64,000 nt of DNA from Amycolatopsis oliviviridis (lineage in GTDB: Bacteria > Actinomycetota > Actinomycetes > Mycobacteriales > Pseudonocardiaceae), in contig NZ_BNAY01000010.1 in the NCBI RefSeq assembly GCF_014654365.1, forward strand, positions 248,001 through 312,000, read 5' to 3'. The notes below the pieces were generated by a model. That model did no database searches, had not been told where the DNA came from, and worked only from the letters and a program-made list of their open reading frames with translations. Positions 8,481 through 16,327 of the stretch are shown here, in pieces (within the stretch, counting starts at the first letter, position 1; each line of letters starts with the position of its first letter). A program made the translations under genes and the position numbers.

Positions 8481-10013
8481 TCAGAACGTGACGGTGAACC
8501 CGTCGATGCTTCCGGTGTCGAACTTGTAGACGTCCTGCGCGCTCAGCTTCCAGGTGCCGTTGGCCGCTTCACCCGAGGCGTCGACCGTGAACGTCTGGTG
8601 CACGCCGTCGGCCGAGCCGACACCGCCGGAACCCTTGAGCCGGTAGGCCTTGCCGCTCGGCCCGATCAGGTCGAGGACGAGGTCGGCGGTGTAGGTGTGC
8701 GAGACGTCCACCTTGACCGGCAGCGACGCGGAAGCCTTGCCGTCACAGCCTTCCTGGGTCACCGAACTGGTCACCGCCGCCCCGGCGTCCGGAATGGACA
8801 CCGGCGTGGTGTTCGACTTGGCCCCGCACTTCGGGCCGGGGCCGCCGCTGCCGATGAACGACACGTTCAGCAGTTTGTTCGGCGAACCGCTGCCCGCGTT
8901 CTTGATGACGCCCGCGGTCGCACCGTTCGCCAGCGCGTCCTGGACCTGCTTCGGAGTGGCTCCCGGGTTGGCCGACAGGTAGAGCGCGGCCGCGCCGACG
9001 ACGTGCGGTGTCGCCATCGAGGTCCCGTTCATCATCGCCGTACCGCCGTTGTTCGGGCTCAGCGACGTGATGTTCGATCCTGGCGCGAAGATGTCGGTGC
9101 AACTGCCGTAGTTCGAGAACGACGACCGGTTGTCACCGGAATCCGACGCGTTGACGGTGATCGCCTCGGGCACGCGGGCCGGGCTGGTGTTGCAGGCGTC
9201 CGTGGAGGCGTTGCCCGCCGCGACGCCGTAGACGACGCCCGAGGCGATGGACCGCTTGAGCGCGTCGTCACCGACGCCGGGAGCGTCCATGGTCAGGCTC
9301 ATGTTCGCCACCGCGGGCTTCTGCGCGTTGGCCGTCACCCAGTCGACCGCGTCGATGATGCCCGAGTCCGGACCGGTGTTGTCGCAGCCCAGGACCTTCA
9401 GCCCGACGATCTTGACCTTCTTCGCGACGCCGTAGGTCTTGCTGCCGATCGTGCCCGCCGTGTGACTGCCGTGCCCGTTGCAGTCCTTGCCGTCACCGCC
9501 GAAGAAGTCTTTGCCGAGACTGGCGCGGCCCTCGTACTCCGGGTTCGACGGGTTGATGCCACTGTCGAGGTCGTAAGCGGTGACACCGGCACCGTCGTTG
9601 GGATAGGTGTAGGCCTTGTCGAGCGGGAGGTTCTTCTGGTCGACCCGGTCCAATCCCCAGGTCGGGTTCTGCTGGGTGCCGGTACCGCGTGCGGTGCCGT
9701 CCTCGTAGACCGCCTTGACCGACGGGTCCGCGGCCAGCTTCCGCGCTTCGGCCGGGGTCATGGCCTTGGCCGAGAACCCGCGGAGGGCCGCCGTCCAGAC
9801 CGAGCGGACCTCGCCGCCGTACCGGCCGGCCAGCTCGGCCGACGCCGTCTGCCCGGCCGCGGCGACGTCGTGGAGGACGACGATGTACTGATCGCCGTAG
9901 TGTTCTTTGGCGGGGATCACCGTGCCTTCGGCGGCGACGGCCGTCGCGGCGCCGAGCGTGAGCAGCGGGATCGACAAACCGAGTGCCAGCAAGGATTTCG
10001 TCTTGTCACGCAT
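8481..10013 (-). CDS. Secreted subtilisin-like serine protease (S8) with propeptide and P domain
   Basis: 510 residues. The signal peptide (about 1-28) ends in an Ala-rich cleavage site. An I9-type inhibitor propeptide follows (about 35-110, YIVVLHDV to VKAVYEDG). The S8 catalytic domain carries Asp in YDLDSGI, His in NGHGSHTAGT and Ser in NGTSMATPHVVG. The C-terminal 115 residues, after a GGPGPK linker, form a proprotein-convertase P domain (VSHTYTADLVLDLIGPSG to NGTWKLSAQD). An AGAGGTGA ribosome site precedes the ATG. The gene is 27 bases downstream of the trypsin-like protease gene on the same strand, so the two are probably one transcript. Role: extracellular protein degradation or processing. 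Confidence 0.93.
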   Translation of the reverse strand: MRDKTKSLLALGLSIPLLTLGAATAVAAEGTVIPAKEHYGDQYIVVLHDVAAAGQTASAELAGRYGGEVRSVWTAALRGFSAKAMTPAEARKLAADPSVKAVYEDGTARGTGTQQNPTWGLDRVDQKNLPLDKAYTYPNDGAGVTAYDLDSGINPSNPEYEGRASLGKDFFGGDGKDCNGHGSHTAGTIGSKTYGVAKKVKIVGLKVLGCDNTGPDSGIIDAVDWVTANAQKPAVANMSLTMDAPGVGDDALKRSIASGVVYGVAAGNASTDACNTSPARVPEAITVNASDSGDNRSSFSNYGSCTDIFAPGSNITSLSPNNGGTAMMNGTSMATPHVVGAAALYLSANPGATPKQVQDALANGATAGVIKNAGSGSPNKLLNVSFIGSGGPGPKCGAKSNTTPVSIPDAGAAVTSSVTQEGCDGKASASLPVKVDVSHTYTADLVLDLIGPSGKAYRLKGSGGVGSADGVHQTFTVDASGEAANGTWKLSAQDVYKFDTGSIDGFTVTF

Positions 10014-10040
10014 GGATGGTCACCTCTGTTTCGGCGAAGA

Positions 10041-11498
10041 TCACTGGACGGTGAGGGTGTACGTGGTGGTCGCGGTCTTGCCGGTGCCGTCCTTGGCCGT
10101 CACCGTGACCGGGTACGTGCCCGCCTTGAACGGTGCGAAGACCTGCATGGTCGAACTGCCGCCGCTGGACACGTTCTGCGGCGAGAACATCGGGTTGATC
10201 GGAAGCCCGGAACCACTGGCGGACAACGTGATCGTGCCGCTGCCGCCGGTCGCGGTGACGGTGGCGCTCACCAGCGAGCCCGCGCGGCCGGAGCCGGACG
10301 ACGGGTTCACGGTCACCTTCAGATCACCGGCGGGAGGTTCACCCGCCCCGACGGTGAGCGTGAGCCCGGCGGTGGCCGTCTCGGTCGTGCCCTTCCCGGA
10401 AATCGTGACCTGATAAGCCTTTTCCGGCGTTCCAGCGGCGGTCTCGATGGTCAGCTTCGCCACTTCGCCCGCCTTGATCGTGGCGGGCTGGAACGTGGCC
10501 TTGGCCCCCTCGGGCAGTCCCGACGCCGACAACGTGACGTTCTCGGCGCCGTTCTTGCCCGGTTTGCTGGTGACACTCGCCGACACGTATTTCCCGGGCA
10601 GGACCTTCACCGACGAAGGCGAAGCGGCGAGGGTGAGGGCGTCACCCGGCTGCTCGCCGCCGATCTGCTCGGCGACCCAGTCCCCCATGTCGTTGTTGAG
10701 CCTGCTGTAGACGCTGTACCAGCGGAAGTCGCTGCGGCTCCAGGAGGTGATCCCGACGACCTTCCCGCCGACGACGAACGGGCCGCCGCTGTCACCGGGC
10801 AGGACGGTCTTGCGGCCGTCGGAGTACCCGGCGCAGATCATCGTCTTCGGGTCGACACCGTTCTCCACGCCGGTGCACTGGCCCGCGTCGACGATCGGAA
10901 GGGTGAGCTTGTGCAGCGTGACGTCCTGGGTGGAGTCGTTGATGTCCTTCTTGCCGTAGCCGAGGCTGAACCCGTCCTTGCCGGGCGTCTCCAGTCCGGT
11001 GTCGGCGGAGGTCGCCACCTTCGCGTAGCCGCCGGGCGGGACCGGGATGTCACCGTCGACGGTGATCACCGCGACGTCGTACCCGTTCCAGGGCTGGGTG
11101 AACCTGGGATGGATCTTGTAGTCGACGGCCTTCAGCTGAGTGCCGCCGGTGCTCTTGAGGTCGTCGAGTCCATAAAGGACGCTCTTCTCGCCGGCCAGTT
11201 CCTTGCAGTGGGCCGCGACCATGACCTTGCGCGGCGCGATGACGGAACCGGAACAGCTCTGTCCCTTCGGCCGCGAACCGCCTTCCCGCAGGGCGGCGAT
11301 GACGTACGGGTAGTCCTTGACCGACGACGGCGAGCCCCCGATGCTCTGGCCGTGGACGCCGCCCGTCGGCAGGGGCGCGGCGTCGGTCGGGGCGATGGCG
11401 CGTGGGGTGTCGTCCGGTGCCGCACCGGCGATACCCGCCGCCGGCGCCAGCGCGGCCATGGTCAGGGCGACCACGCCGAAGATCCGTTTTCTGCTCAC
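10041..11498 (-). CDS. Secreted trypsin-like serine protease with C-terminal Ig-like domains
   Basis: 485 residues from GTG 11498, preceded by an AAAGGA ribosome site; upstream in-frame codons lack one. Signal peptide (residues 1-27, cut after AGIAGAA), short propeptide, then an S1 domain (about 45-275) with His in VAAHC, Asp in GYDVAVI and Ser in PGDSGGPF. Two beta-rich modules follow (about 285-385 and 395-485), each starting with a DALTLAASPSS or DLKVTVNPSSG phrase and ending in TVTAKDGTGKT-like strands. They look like bacterial Ig-like or PKD-type domains used for substrate or wall binding. It is upstream of the S8 protease gene and probably co-transcribed with it. Confidence 0.9.
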   Translation of the reverse strand: MSRKRIFGVVALTMAALAPAAGIAGAAPDDTPRAIAPTDAAPLPTGGVHGQSIGGSPSSVKDYPYVIAALREGGSRPKGQSCSGSVIAPRKVMVAAHCKELAGEKSVLYGLDDLKSTGGTQLKAVDYKIHPRFTQPWNGYDVAVITVDGDIPVPPGGYAKVATSADTGLETPGKDGFSLGYGKKDINDSTQDVTLHKLTLPIVDAGQCTGVENGVDPKTMICAGYSDGRKTVLPGDSGGPFVVGGKVVGITSWSRSDFRWYSVYSRLNNDMGDWVAEQIGGEQPGDALTLAASPSSVKVLPGKYVSASVTSKPGKNGAENVTLSASGLPEGAKATFQPATIKAGEVAKLTIETAAGTPEKAYQVTISGKGTTETATAGLTLTVGAGEPPAGDLKVTVNPSSGSGRAGSLVSATVTATGGSGTITLSASGSGLPINPMFSPQNVSSGGSSTMQVFAPFKAGTYPVTVTAKDGTGKTATTTYTLTVQ

Positions 11499-11561
11499 GG
11501 TGATTCCTTTCAGGGAAATCGCGACTGCCCGACAACTGTCGATCGGCGGCGGAAACGGAAC

Positions 11562-11592
11562 AATAGTGGAGCGCGGCGCTCGCTCCACTATT
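11562..11592 (-). terminator. 12-bp inverted repeat between the LuxR regulator and the protease operon
   Basis: AATAGTGGAGCG pairs perfectly with CGCTCCACTATT around a seven-base loop. It lies 80 bases past the LuxR-type gene stop and 64 bases before the trypsin-like gene start, both on the minus strand. It can be a terminator of the regulator transcript, or a leader hairpin or operator of the protease operon; the sequence alone does not decide. Confidence 0.6.
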
Positions 11593-11671
11593 TAAAGAAA
11601 GGGCCTCTCACCTGCGGTTTCTCCGCGAAGTACGCATCGAATCGCCGAATAAGGACCCCTAGGGAATGAGG

Positions 11672-14509
11672 TCAGGCGGTTTTGGAACCCTCACCGGTCG
11701 CGTCGCGGAGCAGGTCCTCGGTCAGGACGGTGCGCGACGGCAGTCCCAATTTGCGCAGCGCCCGTCCGACGTGGATCTCGACCGTCCGCGGCGAGAGGAA
11801 CAGCCGTTCGCCGATCTCCCGGTTGGTCAGGTTCTGGGCGGCGAGCCGGGCGACTTCGAGTTCCCTCGGCGACAACGCTTCCCCGTACCCCTTGCGACCT
11901 CGCCGGGGCATCTCCGGATCGCACTGTCGCAGAGACCGGCGGCAGCGGAGCGCGTCCACGGCGGCCCCGAGGCTCGCGTATACCGTCTCCGCGGTGGTGA
12001 AGGAGGCGACGGCCCGGGCCCGCTCCCCGGCTTCGGAAAAGCATCCGGCGGCGAGTTCGTCTGCGTAGGCGGCGAAATACGGGAACGGCAAGGCACTGTA
12101 GGCCTGGGCGGCACCGAGCAGCAGATCACCGGCGGCGAGCGTTTCGCCGCGCGCCTGGGTGAGCATCCCCCGGCACAGCAGCGCCGACGCGTTGGCGACC
12201 GGCGCGTCCTTGCCGTCGATCCCCTGCCGGTACTCGGCGAGCAGTTCTCGCGCCTCGACGTGCTGTCCCAGCCCGAGCATGGTGCGCACGGCGAACGGCA
12301 TCAGTTCGGCCGCCCAGACCCAGTTGTTCTTGCGGCGCACGGTCTCCAGGCCGAACTCGGCCAGCCGCCGGGCGGCTTGCAGGTCCTTGCCCGCCTGATG
12401 GACCGCGACGCGGCCCGCGTACGCCGAAGCCTGCACCGGGACACTTCCCGCGGACAGTGCGAAGGCCGCGTCGAAACTGCGCAGTGCCGCCGTCGGCCGA
12501 TGTTGGCCGTACTCGTACCAGCCGAGCACGAGCAGCGGCTCGGCGGCGAGCGAACTGTCCTTGTCGACGCGGGTCAGCATCGCCCGCGCCTTCTCGGCGA
12601 CGCTCGCCCACTCGCCCATCGCGAGGTCCAGGCGCAGTTCCGTGCCGTCGGCCAGCGCGTCGAGATAGGGCTGGTGGTCGTCGCGGATCAGCCGCCGCGC
12701 GGTCGAGAGGTAGGCCCGCGCGACCGGATAGTGCCCGTTCCACGCGACCGCGTCGGCCAGGTTGATGTAGGTGCGGGCCACCTGACGGCAGACCTCGGCC
12801 GATTCCGGCGCCCTCGGGAGATCCGCGATCTCCTGCCAGGCCTCGGGATCGGCGATCTGCATCCGCGCCGAAAGCCGGTTGGCGGTGATCGCGGCGAGCA
12901 GCCCGGCGTCGTGCTCCCCCTTGCTCACCTGTTCGGCCTCGTCGAGCCAGCGGAAGTTCTCCTCGACCGGGACCGTCCCGATATGCGGCAGCGCCAAGGT
13001 GACCAGTCCCCTGGCGAGCAGGGCCTGCCGCCTGCCGAGGTCGGCCGCGCCCAGTTCGATCTCGAGCCTGCCCGCTTCGACCTTGCCCACCTGGTTGATC
13101 AGCACCTGGCCGAGATGGACCCGGATCTCGCCCCGCGCGGCCTTGCTCAGCGGCCATTCGCGCAGGATCTCCCGCAGGAGCCGGACCGTTCCGGCGTGGG
13201 CGATGCTGCGCGGCAGCTCCCTGCCGAGCCGGACGGCGAACGACTCGCGCGCGGTCCGCGGCAGGTCCGCGTCCCGCAAAGCCGCTTCGAGCAGACGGCT
13301 CGCTTCTTCGGTCCGGCCGTCCTCGATGGCGTTGTCCACCGCGACGCCGGTCCACTGTGTCCACGCGGCGAGATCACCGGCCAGCCGCGCGTGGCGGGCG
13401 ATGAGCGACGCGAAAGGTTCGGCGCCGGAAGCGAGCCGGGCCGCCGCGCGGCCGTGCATGGCGCACCGCTGAGGACCGGGCAGCAACGCGTAGACCGCTT
13501 CGGCGATCAGCGGGCTTCCCGAGACGTACCGGCCGCGGCCGAGATCCCGCAGCAGGCCCGCTTCCACGGCCTCGGTGACCGCGCCGGAGATCTCGCCGGA
13601 CAACGACGCCACCGTGCCCAGATCCGGTTCCCCGGCGGGGGATCCCAGCACCGCGGCCGCGCGGACGACGTCCCGGGCGGACGGCCCGATCGCCGTCATC
13701 AGCCCGGCGACCCGGCTCCGCACGATCGGCGGCACCGTCGCCGACGCCAGCCTGTCCGCCGAAAGTGCCTCGGCCGTGTCGCCGACGCTCTGGACCAAGG
13801 CCGTCAGGTCGACGGCGATCCCGGACGTCCGCCGGTGCGCCGCTTCGGCGAAATCCGGCGCGCAGCGGCCGAAAGAGGCGTCGAGCAGGGTCCGCACCTG
13901 GTCGGCGGTGAACGCGGGAAGCGAGAGATGCGCGGCGGTTTCGCGCAGCGGCGGGAATCGCCGCGAGCCGCACGCCACCGCGCTGACCACCACGCTCAAG
14001 GCCGCCGCCGGTGACGCCGCGAGGCCGCGCAGGAACTCCCAGGTGTCGTCGTCGGCGGAGTGGACGTCGTCGAGCATCAGCACCGCCGGACCGCAGCCGG
14101 CCAGTACCTCGCGCACGGCACGGAACTCCTGCTGCCGGACAGTGTCGGCGTCCGCGTTCTCCGGGAACGGCGGCAGCCACGGCGACCATTCGGGGATCAG
14201 CCGCCGCAGGACACCGGTCACCGGGGAGAAATCCGCCGCGTGGGCGGCGGCCACGGCGCTGTTCCCGAGCAGCGCGTCGACCAACGGCGCGAGCCGGCAC
14301 GGCCGCGCGAACGAACCGCAGCGGGCGGACCAGACCACGCGCGACACTATCCCGGGACGCGTGGCCAGTTCTTCGAGCAGACGGCTCCGGCCCACACCCG
14401 GTTCGCCCTCGACGACGGCGACCGACGGCGGGCTGGAGGCGACGCGCACCAGTTCGGCCAATTCGGTGTCGCGGGCCACGAACACCGGTGCCGCACCGAT
14501 CGTCGGCAT
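11672..14509 (-). CDS. Large ATP-binding LuxR-family regulator (LAL type)
   Basis: 945 residues from ATG 14509; an in-frame GTG lies 57 bases upstream. N-terminal AAA-type ATPase: Walker A GEPGVGRS (35-42), Walker B VLMLDDVHSADDDTW. A long helical, TPR-like middle region follows. A C-terminal LuxR helix-turn-helix reads LSPRELEVARLAAQNLTNREIGERLFLSPRTVEIHVGR in two parts at about 880-930. LAL regulators are usually activators of sugar use, secondary metabolism or extracellular enzymes. Here the gene is flanked by secreted protease genes, immediately upstream of one set and divergent from another, so control of the protease region is a reasonable guess. Confidence 0.88.
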   Translation of the reverse strand: MPTIGAAPVFVARDTELAELVRVASSPPSVAVVEGEPGVGRSRLLEELATRPGIVSRVVWSARCGSFARPCRLAPLVDALLGNSAVAAAHAADFSPVTGVLRRLIPEWSPWLPPFPENADADTVRQQEFRAVREVLAGCGPAVLMLDDVHSADDDTWEFLRGLAASPAAALSVVVSAVACGSRRFPPLRETAAHLSLPAFTADQVRTLLDASFGRCAPDFAEAAHRRTSGIAVDLTALVQSVGDTAEALSADRLASATVPPIVRSRVAGLMTAIGPSARDVVRAAAVLGSPAGEPDLGTVASLSGEISGAVTEAVEAGLLRDLGRGRYVSGSPLIAEAVYALLPGPQRCAMHGRAAARLASGAEPFASLIARHARLAGDLAAWTQWTGVAVDNAIEDGRTEEASRLLEAALRDADLPRTARESFAVRLGRELPRSIAHAGTVRLLREILREWPLSKAARGEIRVHLGQVLINQVGKVEAGRLEIELGAADLGRRQALLARGLVTLALPHIGTVPVEENFRWLDEAEQVSKGEHDAGLLAAITANRLSARMQIADPEAWQEIADLPRAPESAEVCRQVARTYINLADAVAWNGHYPVARAYLSTARRLIRDDHQPYLDALADGTELRLDLAMGEWASVAEKARAMLTRVDKDSSLAAEPLLVLGWYEYGQHRPTAALRSFDAAFALSAGSVPVQASAYAGRVAVHQAGKDLQAARRLAEFGLETVRRKNNWVWAAELMPFAVRTMLGLGQHVEARELLAEYRQGIDGKDAPVANASALLCRGMLTQARGETLAAGDLLLGAAQAYSALPFPYFAAYADELAAGCFSEAGERARAVASFTTAETVYASLGAAVDALRCRRSLRQCDPEMPRRGRKGYGEALSPRELEVARLAAQNLTNREIGERLFLSPRTVEIHVGRALRKLGLPSRTVLTEDLLRDATGEGSKTA

Positions 14510-14880
14510 GCTCGGACCATACCGATAGGACACCCGCCGAAAGGCGGGAACACGAACAGTGACCACGCGCGGCAGGCTTTCCGCTGGTCCACACCACCGG
14601 AGTCACGACGTTAACTCGATCGGCCGACGCCGACCTGCCTGGCGCGGATCCCCGCGTCGGCAATACGGACCCTTAGGTATTGGCGCGAACCTTGCCAGGA
14701 GTCCACCGGAGGGTGAATCTCAGTCTGTTCGCAGTGCCCCTCTGTAACTCCGTCACAGCGCAACTCCCCTGCTCGCACCGGTCGGCCATCCCTTCGGGTA
14801 GCCGAAGTCCCCACCTGTCCCTTTGGGTAGCCGCCCGCGCGTGCTTCGCGTTCGATCATCCAGTTAGGAGTGTTCCGACG
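14510..14880. other. Divergent regulatory gap (371 bp) between the LAL regulator and the C70-like protease
   Basis: No gene is convincing here. The right part holds a repeated GGGTAGCCG-like phrase (about 14795 and 14826) and a small hairpin, CTTCGG-GTAG-CCGAAG, close to the first copy. A TTAGGAG ribosome site sits about 10 bases before GTG 14881. Promoters of both flanking genes must lie here, but I could not assign -35/-10 pairs with confidence. Confidence 0.5.
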
Positions 14881-15471
14881 GTGAAGACCTCATTCAGGCG
14901 CGGACTGGCCACGGCCTGCGCCGGTGTCGCCGCGCTGGTCGCCCTGCAGGCGCCCGCCACCGCGGCGCCCGCGATCACGGCGGCCACCACGATCCCCATC
15001 AAGATGCAGGCGCAGGAGAAGAGCAACTGGTGCTGGGACGCCAGCGGCAACACGATCGCCGCCTGGTGGGGGCACAGCATCTCCCAGACGAAGTTCTGCC
15101 AGGTCGCGCACAACGAGTCCGGTTCGGACTGTGCGAACAACCAGGGCTACCTGAGCGATCAGCAGCGCGTGTTCCGGTGGCTCGGGTTCAGCAACGTCGG
15201 CACCTACAGCTCGTCGGGCCAGACGCTGAGTTTCGCCTCGATCAAGAGCCAGGTCGACGCGCGGCAGCCGATCGGCACCCGGATCGGCTGGCGCAACGGC
15301 GGCGGCCACATGCATGTGCTCTACGGCTACGACAACACCAACGGTGCGACGACGGTGTACTACGGCGACCCGTGGGGATCGAGCCCCCGCTACAACCAGA
15401 TGAGCTACAACGCCTACCGGTCCAACAACTCGTTCACCTGGACCCACACCGTCTACGGGATCAAGGACTGA
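14881..15471 (+). CDS. Secreted papain-like cysteine protease (C70-like)
   Basis: 196 residues from GTG 14881, preceded by TTAGGAG. The Sec signal peptide spans about residues 1-29 (ending PATAAPA). The mature domain has Cys in the pattern Q-x(2)-SNWCWDASGNTIAAWWG, His in NGGGHMHVLYGYD and an Asn/Asp region in VYYGDPWGSS, matching the papain-like C70/AvrRpt2-type layout. Four further cysteines (FCQVAH, SDCANN and the WCW pair region) may form disulfides. It is 4 bases upstream of the next gene and surely co-transcribed with it. Whether the neighbour is a substrate, inhibitor or anchor is unknown. Confidence 0.82.
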   Translation: MKTSFRRGLATACAGVAALVALQAPATAAPAITAATTIPIKMQAQEKSNWCWDASGNTIAAWWGHSISQTKFCQVAHNESGSDCANNQGYLSDQQRVFRWLGFSNVGTYSSSGQTLSFASIKSQVDARQPIGTRIGWRNGGGHMHVLYGYDNTNGATTVYYGDPWGSSPRYNQMSYNAYRSNNSFTWTHTVYGIKD

Positions 15472-15475
15472 AACC

Positions 15476-16228
15476 ATGAAGCGAACCTTCCTCGGCGCCA
15501 CGATCCTCGCCCTCGGCCTGTCACTGGCACTGGGCGGCCAGGCCTCCGCCGCCGACGCCCCCAGCGGCGCGCCCACCGCCGCCGACCTCGCCGCGGTGTC
15601 CACAGTGGTCACCAGTGACGCGACCACCCAGCGGCTCGCCAAAGCGGTGTTCCCCGGAGGGGCCAAGGCGGACACGGCCCTCGCGGCCAGAACCGCCAAA
15701 GCCGATCCGCGGACACCGGTGGCCGTCTACCAGCCGACCGCGGGCTTCATCGCCGGCACGTCGGCCGTCCCCGCCGAACTCGCCTACGTCGCCACTCCCG
15801 CCACCTTGGGCAACGGCGACGCGGCGACCGTGTGGTCCCAGCGTGAGGGCTCGGGCTGGTCGGTCTACAACGTCGCCTCGGGCGACGTCGAGAAGCGCCT
15901 CGCGGCGCGGGCCGGCAAGGGCTATCTCCTGAGCGAGCCGCAGGCCGGCGCCTGGTACGCGGTCGACGGGGACACCGTGACCGTCCTCGACGGCTCGTCG
16001 GTGGCGAAGACCGGCGAGACGATGACGCTCGCCGCCTACCGCGAGGCCCTGCAGAGCCGTTACGGCGACAAGCTGCCCGGTTCGACCTACGACCGCACCG
16101 GCGCCGCCGGCGGTTACGGGTCCGCCCCGGTGGGCGACACCGACGTGCCGTGGTGGCCGTACGCCCTCGGCGCGGTCTTCCTCGCCGCGGCGGGCGCGGC
16201 CGTCACCCTGCGGCTTCGGCGGCAGTAA
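15476..16228 (+). CDS. Secreted, C-terminally membrane-anchored protein of unknown function
   Basis: 250 residues. A signal peptide (1-25, ALGGQASAA) is followed by an Ala/Thr-rich globular region with an AYVATPATLGNGDAATVWSQ stretch. A Gly/Tyr-rich linker leads to one C-terminal transmembrane helix (VPWWPYALGAVFLAAAGAAVTL) and an RLRRQ tail. This makes it a type I membrane protein with its bulk outside. I recognise no family. The 4-base gap to the cysteine protease gene implies a functional pair: inhibitor, membrane partner or substrate. The double hairpin at 16235 ends the transcript. Confidence 0.8.
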   Translation: MKRTFLGATILALGLSLALGGQASAADAPSGAPTAADLAAVSTVVTSDATTQRLAKAVFPGGAKADTALAARTAKADPRTPVAVYQPTAGFIAGTSAVPAELAYVATPATLGNGDAATVWSQREGSGWSVYNVASGDVEKRLAARAGKGYLLSEPQAGAWYAVDGDTVTVLDGSSVAKTGETMTLAAYREALQSRYGDKLPGSTYDRTGAAGGYGSAPVGDTDVPWWPYALGAVFLAAAGAAVTLRLRRQ

Positions 16229-16234
16229 ACACCT

Positions 16235-16319
16235 GGGGCTGAAGGACGCTTTCCCCGCGTGACATGTGGGGAAAGCGCCCTTCACCGCGTGACATGCGGT
16301 GAAGGGCCCCTTCAGCCCC
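16235..16319. terminator. Nested palindrome (two hairpins inside an outer stem) at a convergent gene end
   Basis: Outer 11-bp arms GGGGCTGAAGG (16235-16245) and its complement (16309-16319) enclose two complete hairpins. Hairpin 1 has stem CGCTTTCCCC (16247-16256 with 16268-16277); hairpin 2 has stem CCCTTCACCGC (16278-16288 with 16296-16306). Both loops contain GTGACAT. It sits between two convergent genes, so it can terminate both. The folded form would be a three-way junction or cruciform. Confidence 0.8.
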
Positions 16320-16327
16320 CCGGCCCA

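Noticed and set aside
8475..11669. A very long open frame on the plus strand opposite the two secreted protease genes
   Set aside because: It is antisense to two complete proteases with signal peptides and catalytic triads. Its product is Arg/Gly/Asp/Val-rich without motifs, a known artefact of high-GC codon bias.
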